A DNA stretch of 64,000 nucleotides, taken from positions 144,001-208,000 of the forward strand of contig JAZBRI010000010.1 of NCBI GenBank assembly GCA_036874045.1, written 5' to 3'. Source of the stretch: Cymodocea nodosa (taxonomy: Eukaryota; Streptophyta; Magnoliopsida; Alismatales; Cymodoceaceae). Below the pieces are notes generated by a model. It ran no database searches. It was not told the origin of the DNA and worked only from the letters and a program-made list of their open reading frames with translations. Positions 50,116 through 63,683 of the stretch are shown here, one piece after another. Each line of letters opens with the position of its first letter. Position 1 is the first letter of the stretch. The position numbers and the translations under genes were made by a program.

Positions 50116-50935
50116 TTAAAGATCCGTTTGTGCTACCAATAAAAGTTAAAAAAAATAAGATCAGAAAAAGTTAAAAATCAGAAAGTTAAAAAATTTAAGA
50201 ATCAGAAAATTAGAAATTAAATTTAAAAGTGTTTGTGTTATAGATAGAAAACTAGGAAAATTATATAATTCTTGAAATTTTAATATTATATATTAAATAA
50301 TATTATATAATAAAATAATAATATTAATTAAATAAAAATAAATATTGGTGATTTTAATATTATAAATAAAATTAAATAATATTAAAAATAATAAAATAAT
50401 TAATATTTTATTATTAATAAAAATATTAAAAATAATTAACATTTTATTATTAATAAAAATTATATTAAAATAATTAATTAAATAAAACAATATCAACAAT
50501 ATATACTTTAATTATATTAACGATAATAAAATAATATATTATATTAATATACTTTAATTATATTAAAGTATATACGAAGTAATTTTAATTAAAATAATAA
50601 TATATTATACAAAGTATATTACAAAGTAATAATTAAAATAATATAATACTTTAATTAAATTAAATAATATATTATACTTTTAATTATATTAATACTTTAA
50701 TTATAATTAATTTTAAATAATAAAATAATTAATTAAACAAAGATAATTTCTATATTACTTTCCCAACTTTTAGATGGGAAGAAGTCTAAAAGTTTGGAAT
50801 CTCTGATCTTTTATATGTAGGAAAGTTGAGAATTTATTTCCAACTTTTCTATATGGCACCAACCTTAGAAAATTAGGAAAAAATTTTCAACTTTCTAATT
50901 CTTTGTTTTCTAAATGACACAAACAATACCTAAAT
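50116..50935. mobile_element. Possible AT-rich MITE-like element
   Basis: An ~820-base, extremely AT-rich block. Its left edge has GTTTGTGCTACCAATAAAAG (about 50,125) and its right edge the inverted counterpart, CTAAATGACACAAAC (about 50,911-50,925). A second GTTTGTGTTATAGATAG lies at 50,233. The ends thus form a degenerate inverted pair around a TA-rich centre, as in many non-autonomous DNA transposons. No target duplication confirmed. Confidence 0.4.
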
Positions 50936-50939
50936 CTAT

Positions 50940-52260
50940 CAAATGATACCTAAAAAAATTTCATCTTATCTGATACTCCAATTCACATATTTTTTTCTCC
51001 TAGAAGAAGTTATATTACTATATTATGTTCATTAACAAAGTTAAAAATTACAAGGAATATTCCATAGTTTACATTTTGCATAAGTCTACTACATAAGTAG
51101 ATAATCCATAGTTTACATTTTTATACATACAAACAAATATATTTAAATCATGAGGATCTCTGTTTAAATTTACATTTCACAATAACATGATGAAAAATAA
51201 TAAAACATTAGGAACAGCCATATTACTATTGAGTAACGATATGGTTGCTACCTGGTTAGCCTTTTAACCATAGACATGGTTGCTACCTAGTTACTATTTT
51301 AAATAATGTAATTATGGATACACAAGTGGTTGATTCTATAGTAGGTATTGCTTTAGGCTTAACATCAGTTCATAGGGAAAATGTCGCCAAAGTTATTACT
51401 ACATTATCCAATTAATTTCATAATAGTGATGAGAATTATAAATCAATCAAACACACCCTTGGAACTGCTTATTAAACTCATACTTTCTAACTCATATCAT
51501 GATCAAGCAAACTATAGCATATATAGTGATTGACAACATTATCATAGCCTTTCACCAAATATTCACTTCAAAGATGAAAATGATTATTTGCAACTCAAAA
51601 ATGATGGCCAATAATAAATAAAGGGCATTATAATTTACTACCATTGGCTACATCCAAATGTCATGATCACACCATGAAAAACAGAAACCTACAAAGTTGG
51701 CTGCAATGAATGATGTCATTTGTTATCAATAATGCTATTGCAAAAACAAGGACTTGCATTAACATGTTAAAAATGTAATTCTTTCACAAGGAAGTGACTA
51801 ATGGGCATTGTAATGTGTCCATTCCCATAAGATCAATGTTCCATTACCATAACCAACCAACATTTAAGGGCTTAGGAAGCATTTGTATGTAATATGAACC
51901 TATCATCATTTTATCATGACTATTTCTAAAATTTAATAAACATTAATATGTTAGCATACAATAGTAGTGCATTTGTAGAGTAATCATGTTTATAATGTAA
52001 ATTACATAATCCATACTTGAAGAGTAGACTTTCTAATTTCATTTCATGCTTATATCTATGATGTGAAGGAATAAGTTCTCTAGATTTGATCATTAGATGA
52101 TTACATCCATGAATAAAGATTTAGATCAAAATACAAACAGAGAAGCTATTAAAGATTTACATTGATAAGGGTTGTGTCGAGGGTTAAATCTCACCAAATT
52201 TAGAGAAGAACAAACTTTATTAAAATCTCACCAAAGCTATAAAAGTAAGCTTCTATGTCG
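50940..52260. other. Intergenic, AT-rich
   Basis: No gene recognised. Contains the first copy of a 24-base exact repeat (51374-51397). Confidence 0.4.
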
Positions 52261-52307
52261 TACCCAAAAAAGTGGTTAGAGTGAGGGAAAATGTCGCCAA
52301 AGTTATT
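51374..52307. repeat. 24-base exact direct repeat, 910 bases apart
   Basis: The phrase agggaaaatgtcgccaaagt followed by tatt occurs at 51374-51397 and 52284-52307 in the same orientation with no mismatch. The flanks differ. Confidence 0.85.
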
Positions 52308-52379
52308 TCCAACCGAGAGCTCTACACAGATTTGCTACAAATAGTATTTCAAATGCACAATTTTGGAGGAAATGCAAAA

Positions 52380-52720
52380 AATTGGGTGAGGGGATTACTA
52401 GTGACGGAGATGGCGAACTTCACGACAAGAGCGTCGATGGTTAGGACAAGAGTGTCGAAGAAGAAGGCGATAGCGACAATGTTAAGGGTTGGGCGAGAGT
52501 GTTGAGGTTGGACGACTACGTCGAAGGTCAAGGCAATAACAAGAGGGCAGGTGCAAACAGGCGAGAGCGTAGATCGAGGCAAAAGCGCTGCACGATGTGA
52601 CAAAGTCGAGGCAAAATCACTATGTGGTGCGGCAAGGTCAAGGCGACGAAGAGAGTACAAGTGTGAAGAGTGTCGATTGAGGCAAACACTACATGATGCA
52701 GTGAGGTTAATTTTCCTGAC
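52380..52720. repeat. GC-richer segment with degenerate direct repeats
   Basis: Phrases like tcgaggcaaaa(g/t)cgctgcacgatg recur near 52,573, 52,607 and 52,677 in varied form. No known protein is read in any frame. It may be an old tandem array. Confidence 0.4.
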
Positions 52721-52865
52721 CTTTACCTAATGTTACGAAGGGGAGAGGTAAAGAAACAATGGAAGTTGAAACTTTTATATGTAGGTAATATTGGAAAATA
52801 ATTTCTCAATTTTCCTTCTATTTCTTTTCTCTTAGTTTCCTAAGGTATTTACTTGCACAAAGGCT

Positions 52866-52879
52866 CCCCCCCCCCCCCC
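52866..52879. repeat. Poly-C run (14 C)
   Basis: Fourteen C in a row, followed by T and five more C. Confidence 0.9.
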
Positions 52880-52899
52880 TCCCCCTCTCTTAGATAAGA

Positions 52900-54990
52900 A
52901 TTGAATACGTTTAATTTTATAAATCATTATTATCTGTAAAATAAATATTTTGATATGATAGATTGGTGGGGGAAAAAAATATAACATTTCACATTTTATT
53001 TTCTATGACTAGAGAGCTACCTACTGTAGCATACGAACAAGTTTTAATATTAGTACCAATATTTTAGATTCAAAAATTTAGGTTAAAATAAATATTTTAG
53101 AACCTTTTAAGTTTGCTTGTTACGATGGGACAGGTGATTGTATAAATATTGAAACCACTACTCTCTTTTTTCTTTTTCTTTTTTGTAAAAATGTAATTTT
53201 ATCTTATTTTTTTAAATCATTGCCATGCATAATGTGCGTTGAAATGCGAACTTCATTAGAGTAAAAATTCAATATTTTTTTAATCCAATTTTGAAATAAT
53301 TTTTCATCTTATGGTATTGTGATAATGTATGTACGCACAGGATGATGACCTTATGCGTACGGTGCTGTTTGGTAAACAAAGGTTAGTATTAAAGTGTGCC
53401 CCGAGAATATTCAAGTTCTGGAGAAGACTACTACCAACCAGTAAACAAACAGTTTTTATAAAACGACCAGTTGGATCAAAGGTCACTGGCCATCAATTTA
53501 GATGGATATTTATAGACGGTTGGCTAGCAGTCGAAGCCTGGACTGCATGATCGTCCACAACCATTTGAAAAATGAAAAGTAAAGGTTTGTGGACATACCC
53601 ACCAAGCTAGTGTGCGGTTTACGTACCGATCAAGATACGTCCTAGAAAGCGTTACTCCTCCGATGAAGGGGAAGGAAAATAAATGGTAGCCTAGAGTTTG
53701 AGAAAAGGGGTTGAAGGAGGAAACGCACCAGACAAGATGATTCTCTCCTGGCCGGCAAGTACATATGGTTTGATTTGATCATAGGCACGTCACGGATAAA
53801 TAAACTCGATCTTCCTCCTCTACTCTACCAAAATAAATATGTATAGGGAGGAATATCCATCCCTCCTGCTTGTCGGACCAGGGTAGCCTTTTTTCTACAG
53901 CCCCTGCATTGGAAATCCCTGCATCAGCGTACAAAATAATCAAGACAAGGGTTTGCATGAAAGAAAAGAATCATGGCTTTTCCACGGGCAACCAACCGCT
54001 CATGCATTCCACCCCCTCCCGCCTGCGGTATACGGCTGCTGGGCAGAGAGAACAAAGATGCAATCCAACAGTGCCGTAACAAGACCACCCACACTGGGAT
54101 GCGTTTTGCTTCTCTGTGACGACCATATATATATATATATAATTGCATTTCCGACGTCTCTTTGGGCCTATAAGTTTCGGAGAACACTGGCACCATCAAA
54201 ACATCTTTTGGGCATATTATATTATTATATCACCGTAAAGCAATGATAGTGCTTGTGGGAAAAATATCAAGGACACTATAAATATTATTGTGATTGTACG
54301 TGGAGATGATGTGAGAATCAACCGCAGTCAAGCCATTCATTCTTGACACAACTTGATCGTAGTGCATATGATAAAATTCCAGGCTAAGGTGGGAGGTGTG
54401 AGTGACTACCTCTAAGCTCCTGGCTTCTGCTCAGATTAATTCACTGGTTTAGGACAAATACGACAACATGCGGTTTCCAGAGAAGCACGCTGGCTCCTTG
54501 ACGATTAAGAAATCCGTGCAACCAGTCCGAAAATATTATTCCCTTTCTGGCTTCTTAAGCAATGGAAGATTATTCCAATCCAGCCCCACTCACTTTCAAA
54601 TCTTATCATTTGCGGTAACAAATATATATATCATAATGCCAGACGCCACAGAGTTAAAAAAGAGGTCCCCAAAGCACTCTTAAATCTGTCAAACTTGGAT
54701 GTCTTCCTCCCATGTATGAGATATACGCCATACTCCGACAATACCTTGATGTATGTATAAGAGACACATATAAAATACTTCGTGGAACAAGAACTTTTTT
54801 CTTGCGGGAACCTGGAACCAGAACTTCCATCCAGGAAAAAAGGGTCCAAGGACCAGCACAAAGCACCGGTCCTATCAACAGTGTTCCGGTCTCTTTTCAG
54901 GTACCAACCATGAGTTGTCCAAAGGTAGAGTCAGTCAGTCATTATGCGGGTGACTGAGAAATTCTGAAAAGCCAAGGGAAATATGAACAC
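52900..54990. other. Intergenic, upstream region of the HIPP gene
   Basis: AT-rich to 53,300, then of mixed composition. (AT)n at about 54,124-54,140. No gene recognised. Confidence 0.4.
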
Positions 54991-55004
54991 ATGAGCAGTC
55001 CCCA

Positions 55005-55025
55005 CCCCCCCCCCCCCCCCCCCCC
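55005..55025. repeat. Poly-C run of 21 bases beside the HIPP TATA box
   Basis: Twenty-one C in a row, ending eight bases before the TATA box. The other strand is poly-G, able to form a G-quadruplex. Confidence 0.9.
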
Positions 55026-55033
55026 GCGAGTGG

Positions 55034-55042
55034 TATATAAAT
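55034..55042 (+). promoter_or_regulatory. TATA box of the HIPP gene
   Basis: TATATAAAT lies 113 bases before the chosen start codon, so transcription would start near 55,065. Three CATGGG units follow just downstream, at about 55,048-55,067. Confidence 0.65.
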
Positions 55043-55146
55043 CAGGCCATGGGCATGGGCATGGGCGAACCCAGCTGGGCAGGAAAATTCCCCCAGATCT
55101 CATTCATTCTTGCATGCTCCGTTCCATCAACTCAAGTCCAGGAAGC

Positions 55147-56155
55147 ATGACCAAGGATGAGGACCTGAAGGTAGGCAATTCAACTGTAACCATCGTTTCT
55201 TTCTTGCACTTACAGCTGCTATTCCTCGGACTCTTTTCACTTCTTGTTCATGGGTGTTCACTCGTTTTTCCTTCAGAAGGTTGAGTTGAAAGTCTCCGTG
55301 AACTGCTGTGATGGATGCAAGAAAAGAGTATTAAAGGCTCTAAGCATAAAAGGTAAAATTTATATAAACTGATTTTTCACTTTCCATGTCCTTCTAGAGC
55401 TGGCCTAGTGCCAACGTGCATCTTCGGTTTGATAGAACTACATATTCATCTCTGCAGGTGTCCTGAACACAGAAATCCATCCCACACTTCCTAAGATCAC
55501 TGTCGTAGGAAATGTTGGTGCCCAAACATTGATTAAAAAATTGGCGAAATGTGGGAAGACGGCCGAAGTGTTGCCTGAAGAAAATAGGAAGCAAGAAACA
55601 ATAGAGAAATCTGGGAAAGAAAAACCAAAAGAAGGAACTTCGGAAAAGAAGTCCGTGACCGAGCACAAGAAATCAAATTCCAGCAATTCCGATAGGATCA
55701 AGCAAGCGTATGGCAACGGAAACAAAGTCAGTGGAAAATCAGAAAAGGAAACAAAGTTAACAGAAGGAAGCAGCAAGATGGACGGCGAAAGTCACGGCAT
55801 CACCTCTGCTTCAACTGCTGCTGAAACAACCACAACTCTTCCTCACATGAATTACTTTGTAAACCCTGGTATGGTACAAGCACCTCAGACAAGAGCTTAT
55901 TACACTGTGGCACCCAACTACATGGTCCCCATGACATTTTACATGTCGAGCTCTTGCCCTGGATCTAATGTGGTGTCCCCTTACCCTGCACCAAATGTAG
56001 CAAGTTTTTACCCTGCACCTCCTCCATGTTGCATGAGAGAACATTGCTGCCACGATTCATCGGTGAATCAACGCTCGCCAATGCAATCAATACCACCAGC
56101 AGGATTCACAGAGTACTTCAATGATGACAACACTGTTGGATGTCATGTCATGTGA
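55147..56155 (+). CDS. Heavy-metal-associated isoprenylated plant protein (HIPP)
   Basis: HIPPs bind metals through an HMA fold and are farnesylated at a C-terminal CaaX box, acting at membranes or in the nucleus. Exons are 55147-55170, 55277-55352 and 55458-56155, GT-AG, giving 265 residues. The start MTKDEDLK matches the family's MTKDEDFK opening. The HMA domain (about 9-70) carries CCDGCKK with the C-x-x-C pair at 19 and 22. A Lys/Glu/Ser-rich linker (75-160) follows, then a Pro/Tyr/Met-rich tail. The protein ends C262-H-V-M265, a CaaX box expected to be prenylated. The family's leucine-rich LLKIQT segment after the start is absent. An in-frame ATG at 55114 would add 11 residues and cannot be excluded. 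Intron positions fit other HIPPs. Confidence 0.88.
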
Positions 56156-58380
56156 GAGATGACACGCCCAGTTACTGAGTTTTTCCATGAAATCTTATGT
56201 GAAGTACCTTTGTATGAACTTTCTCTCTCTCTCCCTCTCCGATGGCTGGCAAATAAATACATAATTCAACAGAAAAATGAATATCTCAAAGCAAATATCT
56301 AAATCACCGGCCTAAAACACATTTTCTACACAAATCAAGCTCTTCGAAATGGGCGATCGAATCTAGGTCAGTAAACACTGTTACATCTCGTAAATAATGG
56401 AAGCGTTAGACAAACAATATAGTTCAAAGAGGGTAGCAGTGAAGGGAGGGGAGGAAATTTTTCACAAAAGGTGCCACACTCTGGTATGGATAGGAAAGCT
56501 CTCGTTTTTTCCTTTAAATGCGATAAATGCATTATTCTAGGAAAAAAATGAATAAATCTAGATCAATGGGACTCAAATGAACTCCCGCAATAAGAAAAAA
56601 CCATAACTGAAGATATTTGGTGCATTAAAGTTTGAAGATCGGATCCAAAGGCAGATGTCAGATGTGTGAGATAGGTGGATGAATAAGAAAGAGGACAAAA
56701 AACTAAACTTGGAAAAGAGAATACCAGTAAAACAATGAAAAACAGTATTAGCAAATCTTTCCTAGATGGGAACCTGTCGTCTGTGGTATTAGTTTCAAGG
56801 CTGTGCCGACCAAACCATGCTAGGTGTAGGTGTTTGATTGATACAATTTTGATAATAACAAAATCAATTGTGTTTTTGTGAATGCAATAATGCAAAAAAT
56901 AATTATATAGGAATTGTCTTAAGCCAAGGTACAAAAGAGATGAAGATGACCAAACAAAGTACGAAAGAATATAAAGATGAACAAACTTGTAAAGATGATG
57001 TAAGAAAATCAAGAAACTTAATTAAATTGAGAAGGATACCAAACTCATGCTATAAGTACTTTTGTGTTCACATTTGTAACAACTGATGTAATTTTCTTTT
57101 TGTAGTCAAAGATCAAAATGTAAATACACACACATACTAAGTTTTTCACTCATTTTATATTTTAGTGTAACACAGAATGCATGTATCAAGTTCATACACT
57201 TAAAAAATATTTTTGGTAAGATTGTGGCATGAAATCTAAAGATTTATCACAAAAACAAAATACCGAGTTTACAAATTTTGATCAAATTAGGTGGCCAAAG
57301 TCTAGAGCAAAAACATCATACTAATTTTACAAAATGACAAACCGATTTTATCATAAAAAGAATTTGACTGATAAATAAAATATTGATTATAAAAATGGTA
57401 TATTGATCAAGTTGGCTGTTGCATAAATGACATTCCAATTTCAAAAATAGACGATTCTTAGCCATTATAGATGCATGGACGTATTCCTAGGACACTAATA
57501 CTAATATATATGGTTCTATTGACCATAAATTTTACATTTTCTTGCACTTTATTCTCATTCTTTTAAGAGAAAAATCTCTCCTTCCCACTCTCTCAAGTAT
57601 ACACACACACATATAAGTTACATTGAGGATCATTTACATATATTAAAAGAGAGGGCTATTCAAAAGAGATATTGAACTTCAAACCCTGTAAGTACTCAAG
57701 TAATTTAACTCGCTAGATTATGATGACATTTCCTTGGATTGTAAAGAAATAAGGCTTAGTGGATTTGTTAGGAAAGTTGCAACAAGGAGTTGGCTTGTAA
57801 CAGCATCAGATTAGTTTAGGGCTCAAATAAGAGACTTGAGGAGTAAACATGGCTTCAAGGTGTGTATCTTCAAACCTATGACAAGGTGAGCATCTTCAAG
57901 GTGATAATATGGGTCATGACCTGCAAACCTAACCCATCTAACTCATTTAATGAACGAACAAGTCAAGGTTGAGATTAAATGAATTTGGATCATAAATGGC
58001 TTAAACTCATTTAACCAATTTTTGAATAAGTAGAATCTAAGTTCAACATAGGAAACCCATTTATGATCCACAAATCCATATAAGAAAATTTCTACACACA
58101 CATATATATAGAAATTCTTGAAAGAAAAGGATTAATGTGGTTAAACCCACATAATGGGATTATGGATATTGTTATATATATATATATATTCATTATTTAA
58201 TTAATTATATGATTTAACATATAACAAATTAAATAGGTTAAATATGTTAAATAGCTTAAATAGGTTAAACAAGTAGTGTTGAGAGCTTGTTTATCAATAA
58301 TTTGAATTCATGTTGACAAGAAAGCTTATAGACAATACACACAAACATGTGTTGATAGCTTGTGTGTTGGGTAGTGGGGG
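56156..58380. other. Intergenic, no gene recognised
   Basis: Holds the 3' flank of the HIPP gene, with an AATAAA near 56,254 that may be its polyadenylation signal. Short (CA) and (TA) runs occur near 57,602 and 58,175. Region 57,690-58,340 is repeat-like, with gttaaat(a)ggttaaa phrases. Confidence 0.4.
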
Positions 58381-58810
58381 CACTCATATTGGCAAGCTTT
58401 GCTTATGGTGAAAGAGATCTCTAGCGTTGTTATTGTCAAGCATTGGAAAGTGCTAACAACACACGATACACAGTGGGCTTGGCAAGAAGATTGCCTTCCT
58501 TGATGAACTTGGTGGAAACAGCCACAGGTGTTGCAACCAGTTTCCTAACAAGCATAACCGTAGGTCGAAGAAATTTCAAATGTATTGGAATCAATCTAGC
58601 ACATAAGTGTGCCACCTTGAGATCAAGAAAATGGTGCAAGGGACCAAGGTCATAGAGAGCAAAGTGTTGCCCTAGGTAGGTGATGAGCTTGGACAAAGCA
58701 TGAGATGATGAAGATGCCCATAAACAACAAATCAACAACATAAATAAGTATAAAAAGGGCACCACCACGATGACATATGAACAGGGAAGTGTTACTTTTT
58801 TTTTATTCAA
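58380..58810 (-). mobile_element. Copia reverse transcriptase fragment, minus strand
   Basis: The minus strand reads SHALSKLITYLGQHFALYDL then GPLHHFLDLKV, and further on VATPVAVSTKF and KPTVYRVLLAL. These are the Copia RT blocks following the YVDD box. Broken; no LTRs. Confidence 0.7.
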
Positions 58811-59107
58811 TGGGTCGTAGCCTCACAGTGTGATCGTAGAACATAGACATCACAGAATTGAGTCCTGCAACTGAGCATAAGATTGAAGATTTTTCCCCTC
58901 AAGAATCAAGTGAGTGAGGAGTCAAACCTGCACCGTAAGGAATGGGGGTGAATCCTTTAACCACTTAGAATGAGCGGTGGTGCTCTGGAAGTGTCGCTTG
59001 AGGAGAGCTAAAGGTAACTTCTAAGACCTAGCCCTCAAAGATTGTTTATAAATTGATTTGTTCAACTTGCAAACATGCATAAGAAAGCAACTCTTGAGAC
59101 CCTACTG

Positions 59108-62100
59108 GTTGTCACATGTAGATGTTATTAGAGGTTATAATTAGGTGTCTTAATGAGGTCATTATTGTAATAGGATAATTGGGTATCTGTTACATATCCA
59201 ACGGCCATTAATATTCTTGTATTCCCTTTTAGTTAATAAATTTCTCATTTTTTCCTCTCCTATCATATGATGCTTGAGCATGGGAAAAAATCCTAGAGCA
59301 TCCCAACAGCAGCCACCACCCTCCAGCCCTCCACCACCACTAGCCAGCAACACCCCTCCCCTCCAGTGCTGGCGCCCCTTTTTCTCCACTCCACCCAGGC
59401 GGGCACCCCCAGGACCTTCTTCCAAGCCTGCATTCCTCCTCCAGGCCTGACGGCATGGCCTGAAGGCCTTAACAGGGCCACCTCCTCCTGCAGCTGCTGG
59501 TAGGCAGGCTGCCTAATTTTGCCATCATCAGCCCTGGCTGGTGGTCCTCTCTCCTGATCAGCCTATCAAATAGGCTGGGGATACACCTTATCAGCATTGA
59601 AGTTGGATACTTCCCATCCACCTCTCTTCCTGCCTCTGGGTCCTCTCCAACATGCTCATTGAATCAGTGGTCCTTATTTTTTTCTGTAGAATGCCTTCCA
59701 ATGTTGGGTTGCCACTGTTTCTACCCAAGACAGTCCTGGTGCCTCTAAATTTACTTCGATCAGAAGTTGTTTGTTGATTTTCCAGCCTAAAAATGGGTGC
59801 TAGTAACACACTTGTGAAGAACCTGCATGATACATCAGAGAAGTTGAATGGGAAGAACTATTTGCTATGAGCTCACAACTTCAAAAAAGTTCCTCCTTGC
59901 TTACCACCAACTGAAGCATGTCACCCAACCTCCACAAGACGCCACGTATGAGAATTGGTGAGTTGCAAATGTTGTGGTCATCAATAGTATGGAGTCCACA
60001 ATTTCCTAGTGCTATGATGTTGGGATCAGCCAAGATCTAGGGCGTATTGTGGATCAGCCAAGATCTAGGACATATTGTGGATCATCTATGGACATGAGAA
60101 GAATATTGAACACGTTTTTTATGCCTATGAGCTGATTTTCATGGATCTTCAAGGGGGGTAGACAGTCTAGGAGAACCTTACTACCTTCCATGCACTCATT
60201 GACAAGCTTGAGATTCATCAGCCCTTGACGATCTATATCAACAAATTAAGACAATATCAAGATGAGTTGACAATTGCAGCTTATCTACATAGCTTGCAGC
60301 CAAGGATTTCCAGTCAGATTCACAGACAAATACTGGATAGTGATAGAATTCCTAGTCTTCAAACCACCTTCTCAAAGGTGTTGAGGATCTCATCCACTAC
60401 TCCAACTCCAGTTACCAATTAGTCAACCATGGTTGCTTATGGTCGTTGTTGCAATATAGGTAGAGGAGGTTGTGGACGATAGCTTTGTAAGCATTGCAAC
60501 TACACTAATCATTGATCAAATAAATGTTGGAAGAAGTAAAACTACGGTTGGCACAACTATCTACAGAGGTACAAGAGCCTCCAGCCAATTTGTCGAGCTT
60601 AAGTCCATAATTCCCACAGTAATCCTAAAACTAGCAGAATATGTTGAACTTCTACAACTCTGTGAGCACTAGGTCCCAGCCATGGCATCACATGCTACTT
60701 CAAGTACTACTACTTTTTTAGCTTCTAAGGACGGTTCCTAGATTATACACTCTAGTGCATCCTTTCATATATCAAGTATATGAGATTTGTTTACCCCTTC
60801 TATCTCAATTATTCAAGATAACCTCTGTTTTTATTGCAAATGGAAAAGCTTGTTATGTTTCTGTAAGAGTTGTTCAAACCTCTTCTCAAATCACATTTGA
60901 TAAAGTTTTTATGTACCTAACTTTCTTGTTAACTTGTTAGTGTCATAACTGAACAACTGTCATGTTATATCTTTCATTTTGTTTTTCAAAACCTGTAAAT
61001 GGGAAGGAGGATTGGTTCAGATTATAAGGAGAAATCAATCATGTACTCCTTGGTTCATGATGAAATACCTTGTGGATTTGCATACTTAGCATCTACTTCT
61101 AAGTCTTCTTTCCTTTAGCATTATTGATTGAGTCATCCCTTACACTAGAGGTTATAATAGGCCTTACTTCGTTTACTATTTCTACTTTTGATTGTAAGTT
61201 ATGTCAATTAGGTAAGCACTATTGTATTACCTTCCATCAATTACATCTTGTGTTGAATCAAAGTCTGCTCAAGTTAGTACGTTGTAACATTTGAGATCTT
61301 GTTAGAGTCTCATTTATTTGGTCATAAATATTATACCATTGTCATTGAGGATTACTCTCATACATGTTGAGTCTATTTATTGAAAGATAAGACTTATGTA
61401 TCGGATGCAATAAATATTTTTTCACTGAAATAAAAATTCATTTTTTCTGCTGTTCCAAAATTCTTTCAAATTGATGATGTTTTGGAGTTTAATCAAACCG
61501 TTGTTCAATCTTATTGAATCTTTAAGAATCATTCATCAAACTACTTGTACATATATCTTACGGTAGAATGGAGTGACAAAGTGAAAACATTGACATATTC
61601 TCAACGTCATTTACACTATGCAAACGAGAATTCCAAAGCATTTGTGGTCTAATACTATTTTAATTGCATCTTATTTAATAAACACATGCCCTCTACTCTA
61701 TTAAGGTGAAAAATTCCATTATGGAGATTTCATCCTAGGGCTAAGTTATTTTGTCTTCCTTTAAAGTTTTTTGGTGTGTTGCTTTCATTCAGGATTTAAC
61801 AATTTGGCCCAATGGTTGTTTAAGTATACCTTTGTTGGATACTCCCATATACAAAAGGGATATTAATATTATCATCCACCAACTAGATGATATTTTGTAT
61901 CTACTAATGTTACTTTTTTTAAGTCACAACCTTATTTTGAGTTTGATAATGGTAAAATTGAAAGTGCCTGCTTGCCTATTCCTATTAAGTTACTAAGGAT
62001 GGATAAAAGTCACTTAGAAGTGTAGAACCAAAGAATAAACGTCCATTAGAAGTCTATCATCACAATCAGGACACACAACCAGCTCAGCCTACGTCTTAGC

Positions 62101-63355
62101 CTTTCTCATCCATGGATGTTAGTCCAAATGCATCACCAAAGCCCTCTAAGCTTCCCATAGCCTTGAAAAAAAGGTAAACGAACCTGTACTGTATATCTTA
62201 TTTCAAAATTTGTTTCCCATGATCACTTTAATCCATCATTTTAGGGATTTACTTTTTCTGTTTTATCTAAGTCTATTCCTAAGAAATACCAAGGTAGTCA
62301 TGGATGAAGAGAAATTAGCACTTTACATAATACATTGAACTTGGTCCCTTAGCCTACAGATACAAGCATGGTCACCTGCTAATAGGTGTATATTGTGAAG
62401 CATAAACCAAATAACACAATGGATAAATATAAAGCCCAATTAGTCATTCATGGGTCTAACTAGACATATGGAGTTGATTATATAGAGACATTCTCTCTCG
62501 TAATCAGATTGAATTCCATTAGATTGCCCCTTTCCGTTGCTATAAATCAAACATGGGAGATACACTAGTTAGACGTCAAGAATGTCTCCCTATGGTGACC
62601 CATAAAAATAGACGTTGATGAAGCAAGCTTTAGGGCATGCTGCTTAAAAGGAAAATATAGTGTCATCTGAAGGAGGTGATTTATGACCTAAAACAAGGCT
62701 CGCAAGTTTGGTTTAAAAAGTTCATTCAAATTGTTGAGCAGAGAGCATTTAGAGGATATGTTTTTGATCACTCAATGTTTTACAAAAGATTCAGAGTTGG
62801 CAGTGCCATCATTGCAATCTATGTTGATGATATCTCAATGACAAATACTTCAACAAGCATATTTGAAACTAAGGAATACCTTAGAACATATTTTGCCACT
62901 AAAGACATGAGCAAACCACACAACTTCCTAGGCATTAAGTTTGCATACTTAGGAAGAGAATTTCACTCTCTCAAAGGAAGTATGATTTAAATCTATTGCA
63001 AGAGACTAGGGTCTTGAGATGCAAACCTACGAACATGCCTATAAGATAGACTCCTGCCTTTTGAGATGATACTTCTATTTTATTGAAGGATAAGAGTAGA
63101 TACAGTAGATTGATTGACAAGTTGATATCTACCAGTTACTCAACCAGACAATGCTTATGTAATTGATATTCTCTCTTAGTTTATGCATGAGCCTATACCA
63201 ATTCCTTGAGAAGGAGCCATTTGCATACTAGCCTATATCAAAGATACCCTTGAGAAAAGGCTAGTCTATAGAAAGAACAATTATCTAAAGGTTAAGGCCT
63301 TATATAACCCAAGATATGCAAGAGATCAAAAGGACAAGAGTGGGTATTGTGCACC
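59108..63355 (+). mobile_element. Copia retrotransposon, 5' LTR candidate to RNase H, broken
   Basis: Possible 5' LTR at about 59,120-59,264. Gag from about 59,790 (NTLVKNLHDTSEKLNGKNYL), protease near 60,740 (IHSSASFHIS), integrase about 61,290-61,700. Reverse transcriptase runs about 62,340-63,000 (VIYDLKQGSQVWFKKF, then IIAIYVDDISM), and RNase H near 63,280-63,355 (DKSGYCAPKK). No matching 3' LTR follows. Many breaks; an old element. Confidence 0.7.
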
Positions 63356-63683
63356 AAAAAAGTAAAAGAAATGAAAGTGAGGAAAAGTAAATTCTATAAT
63401 TTATCAATACATAACATTATGCCCAAATAGATAAACATTATACCCAAATCATTCTTTAATTTTATCAATACATAATGGAGAATAAAAATGAAATGACTGG
63501 AAGAAGAATGGAATATTGCTTAAAAAATGGAAAAATCAACAAAAGCCAGTGCTTGACTCGCATCTGACATTCATTATATATACTTCTCGTCAGAGAAACA
63601 CACGAGTTGATGAAATGGAGAAGGGGAAAGGAAGCAATATAGAGGAAGACTTATAGAAAATGAAAACTGACCTAACGGAGGAA

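Noticed and set aside
52272-52505. Small open frame with Lys/Arg-rich end
   Set aside because: It lies in a degenerate repeat segment and has no recognisable domain.
54991-55146. Upstream in-frame extension of the HIPP protein
   Set aside because: It would begin before the TATA box and encode a poly-Pro stretch from the C-run.
56563-57012. Minus-strand frame of 149 codons
   Set aside because: AT-rich, Phe/Leu/Ser-dominated translation with no family resemblance; judged a chance open frame.
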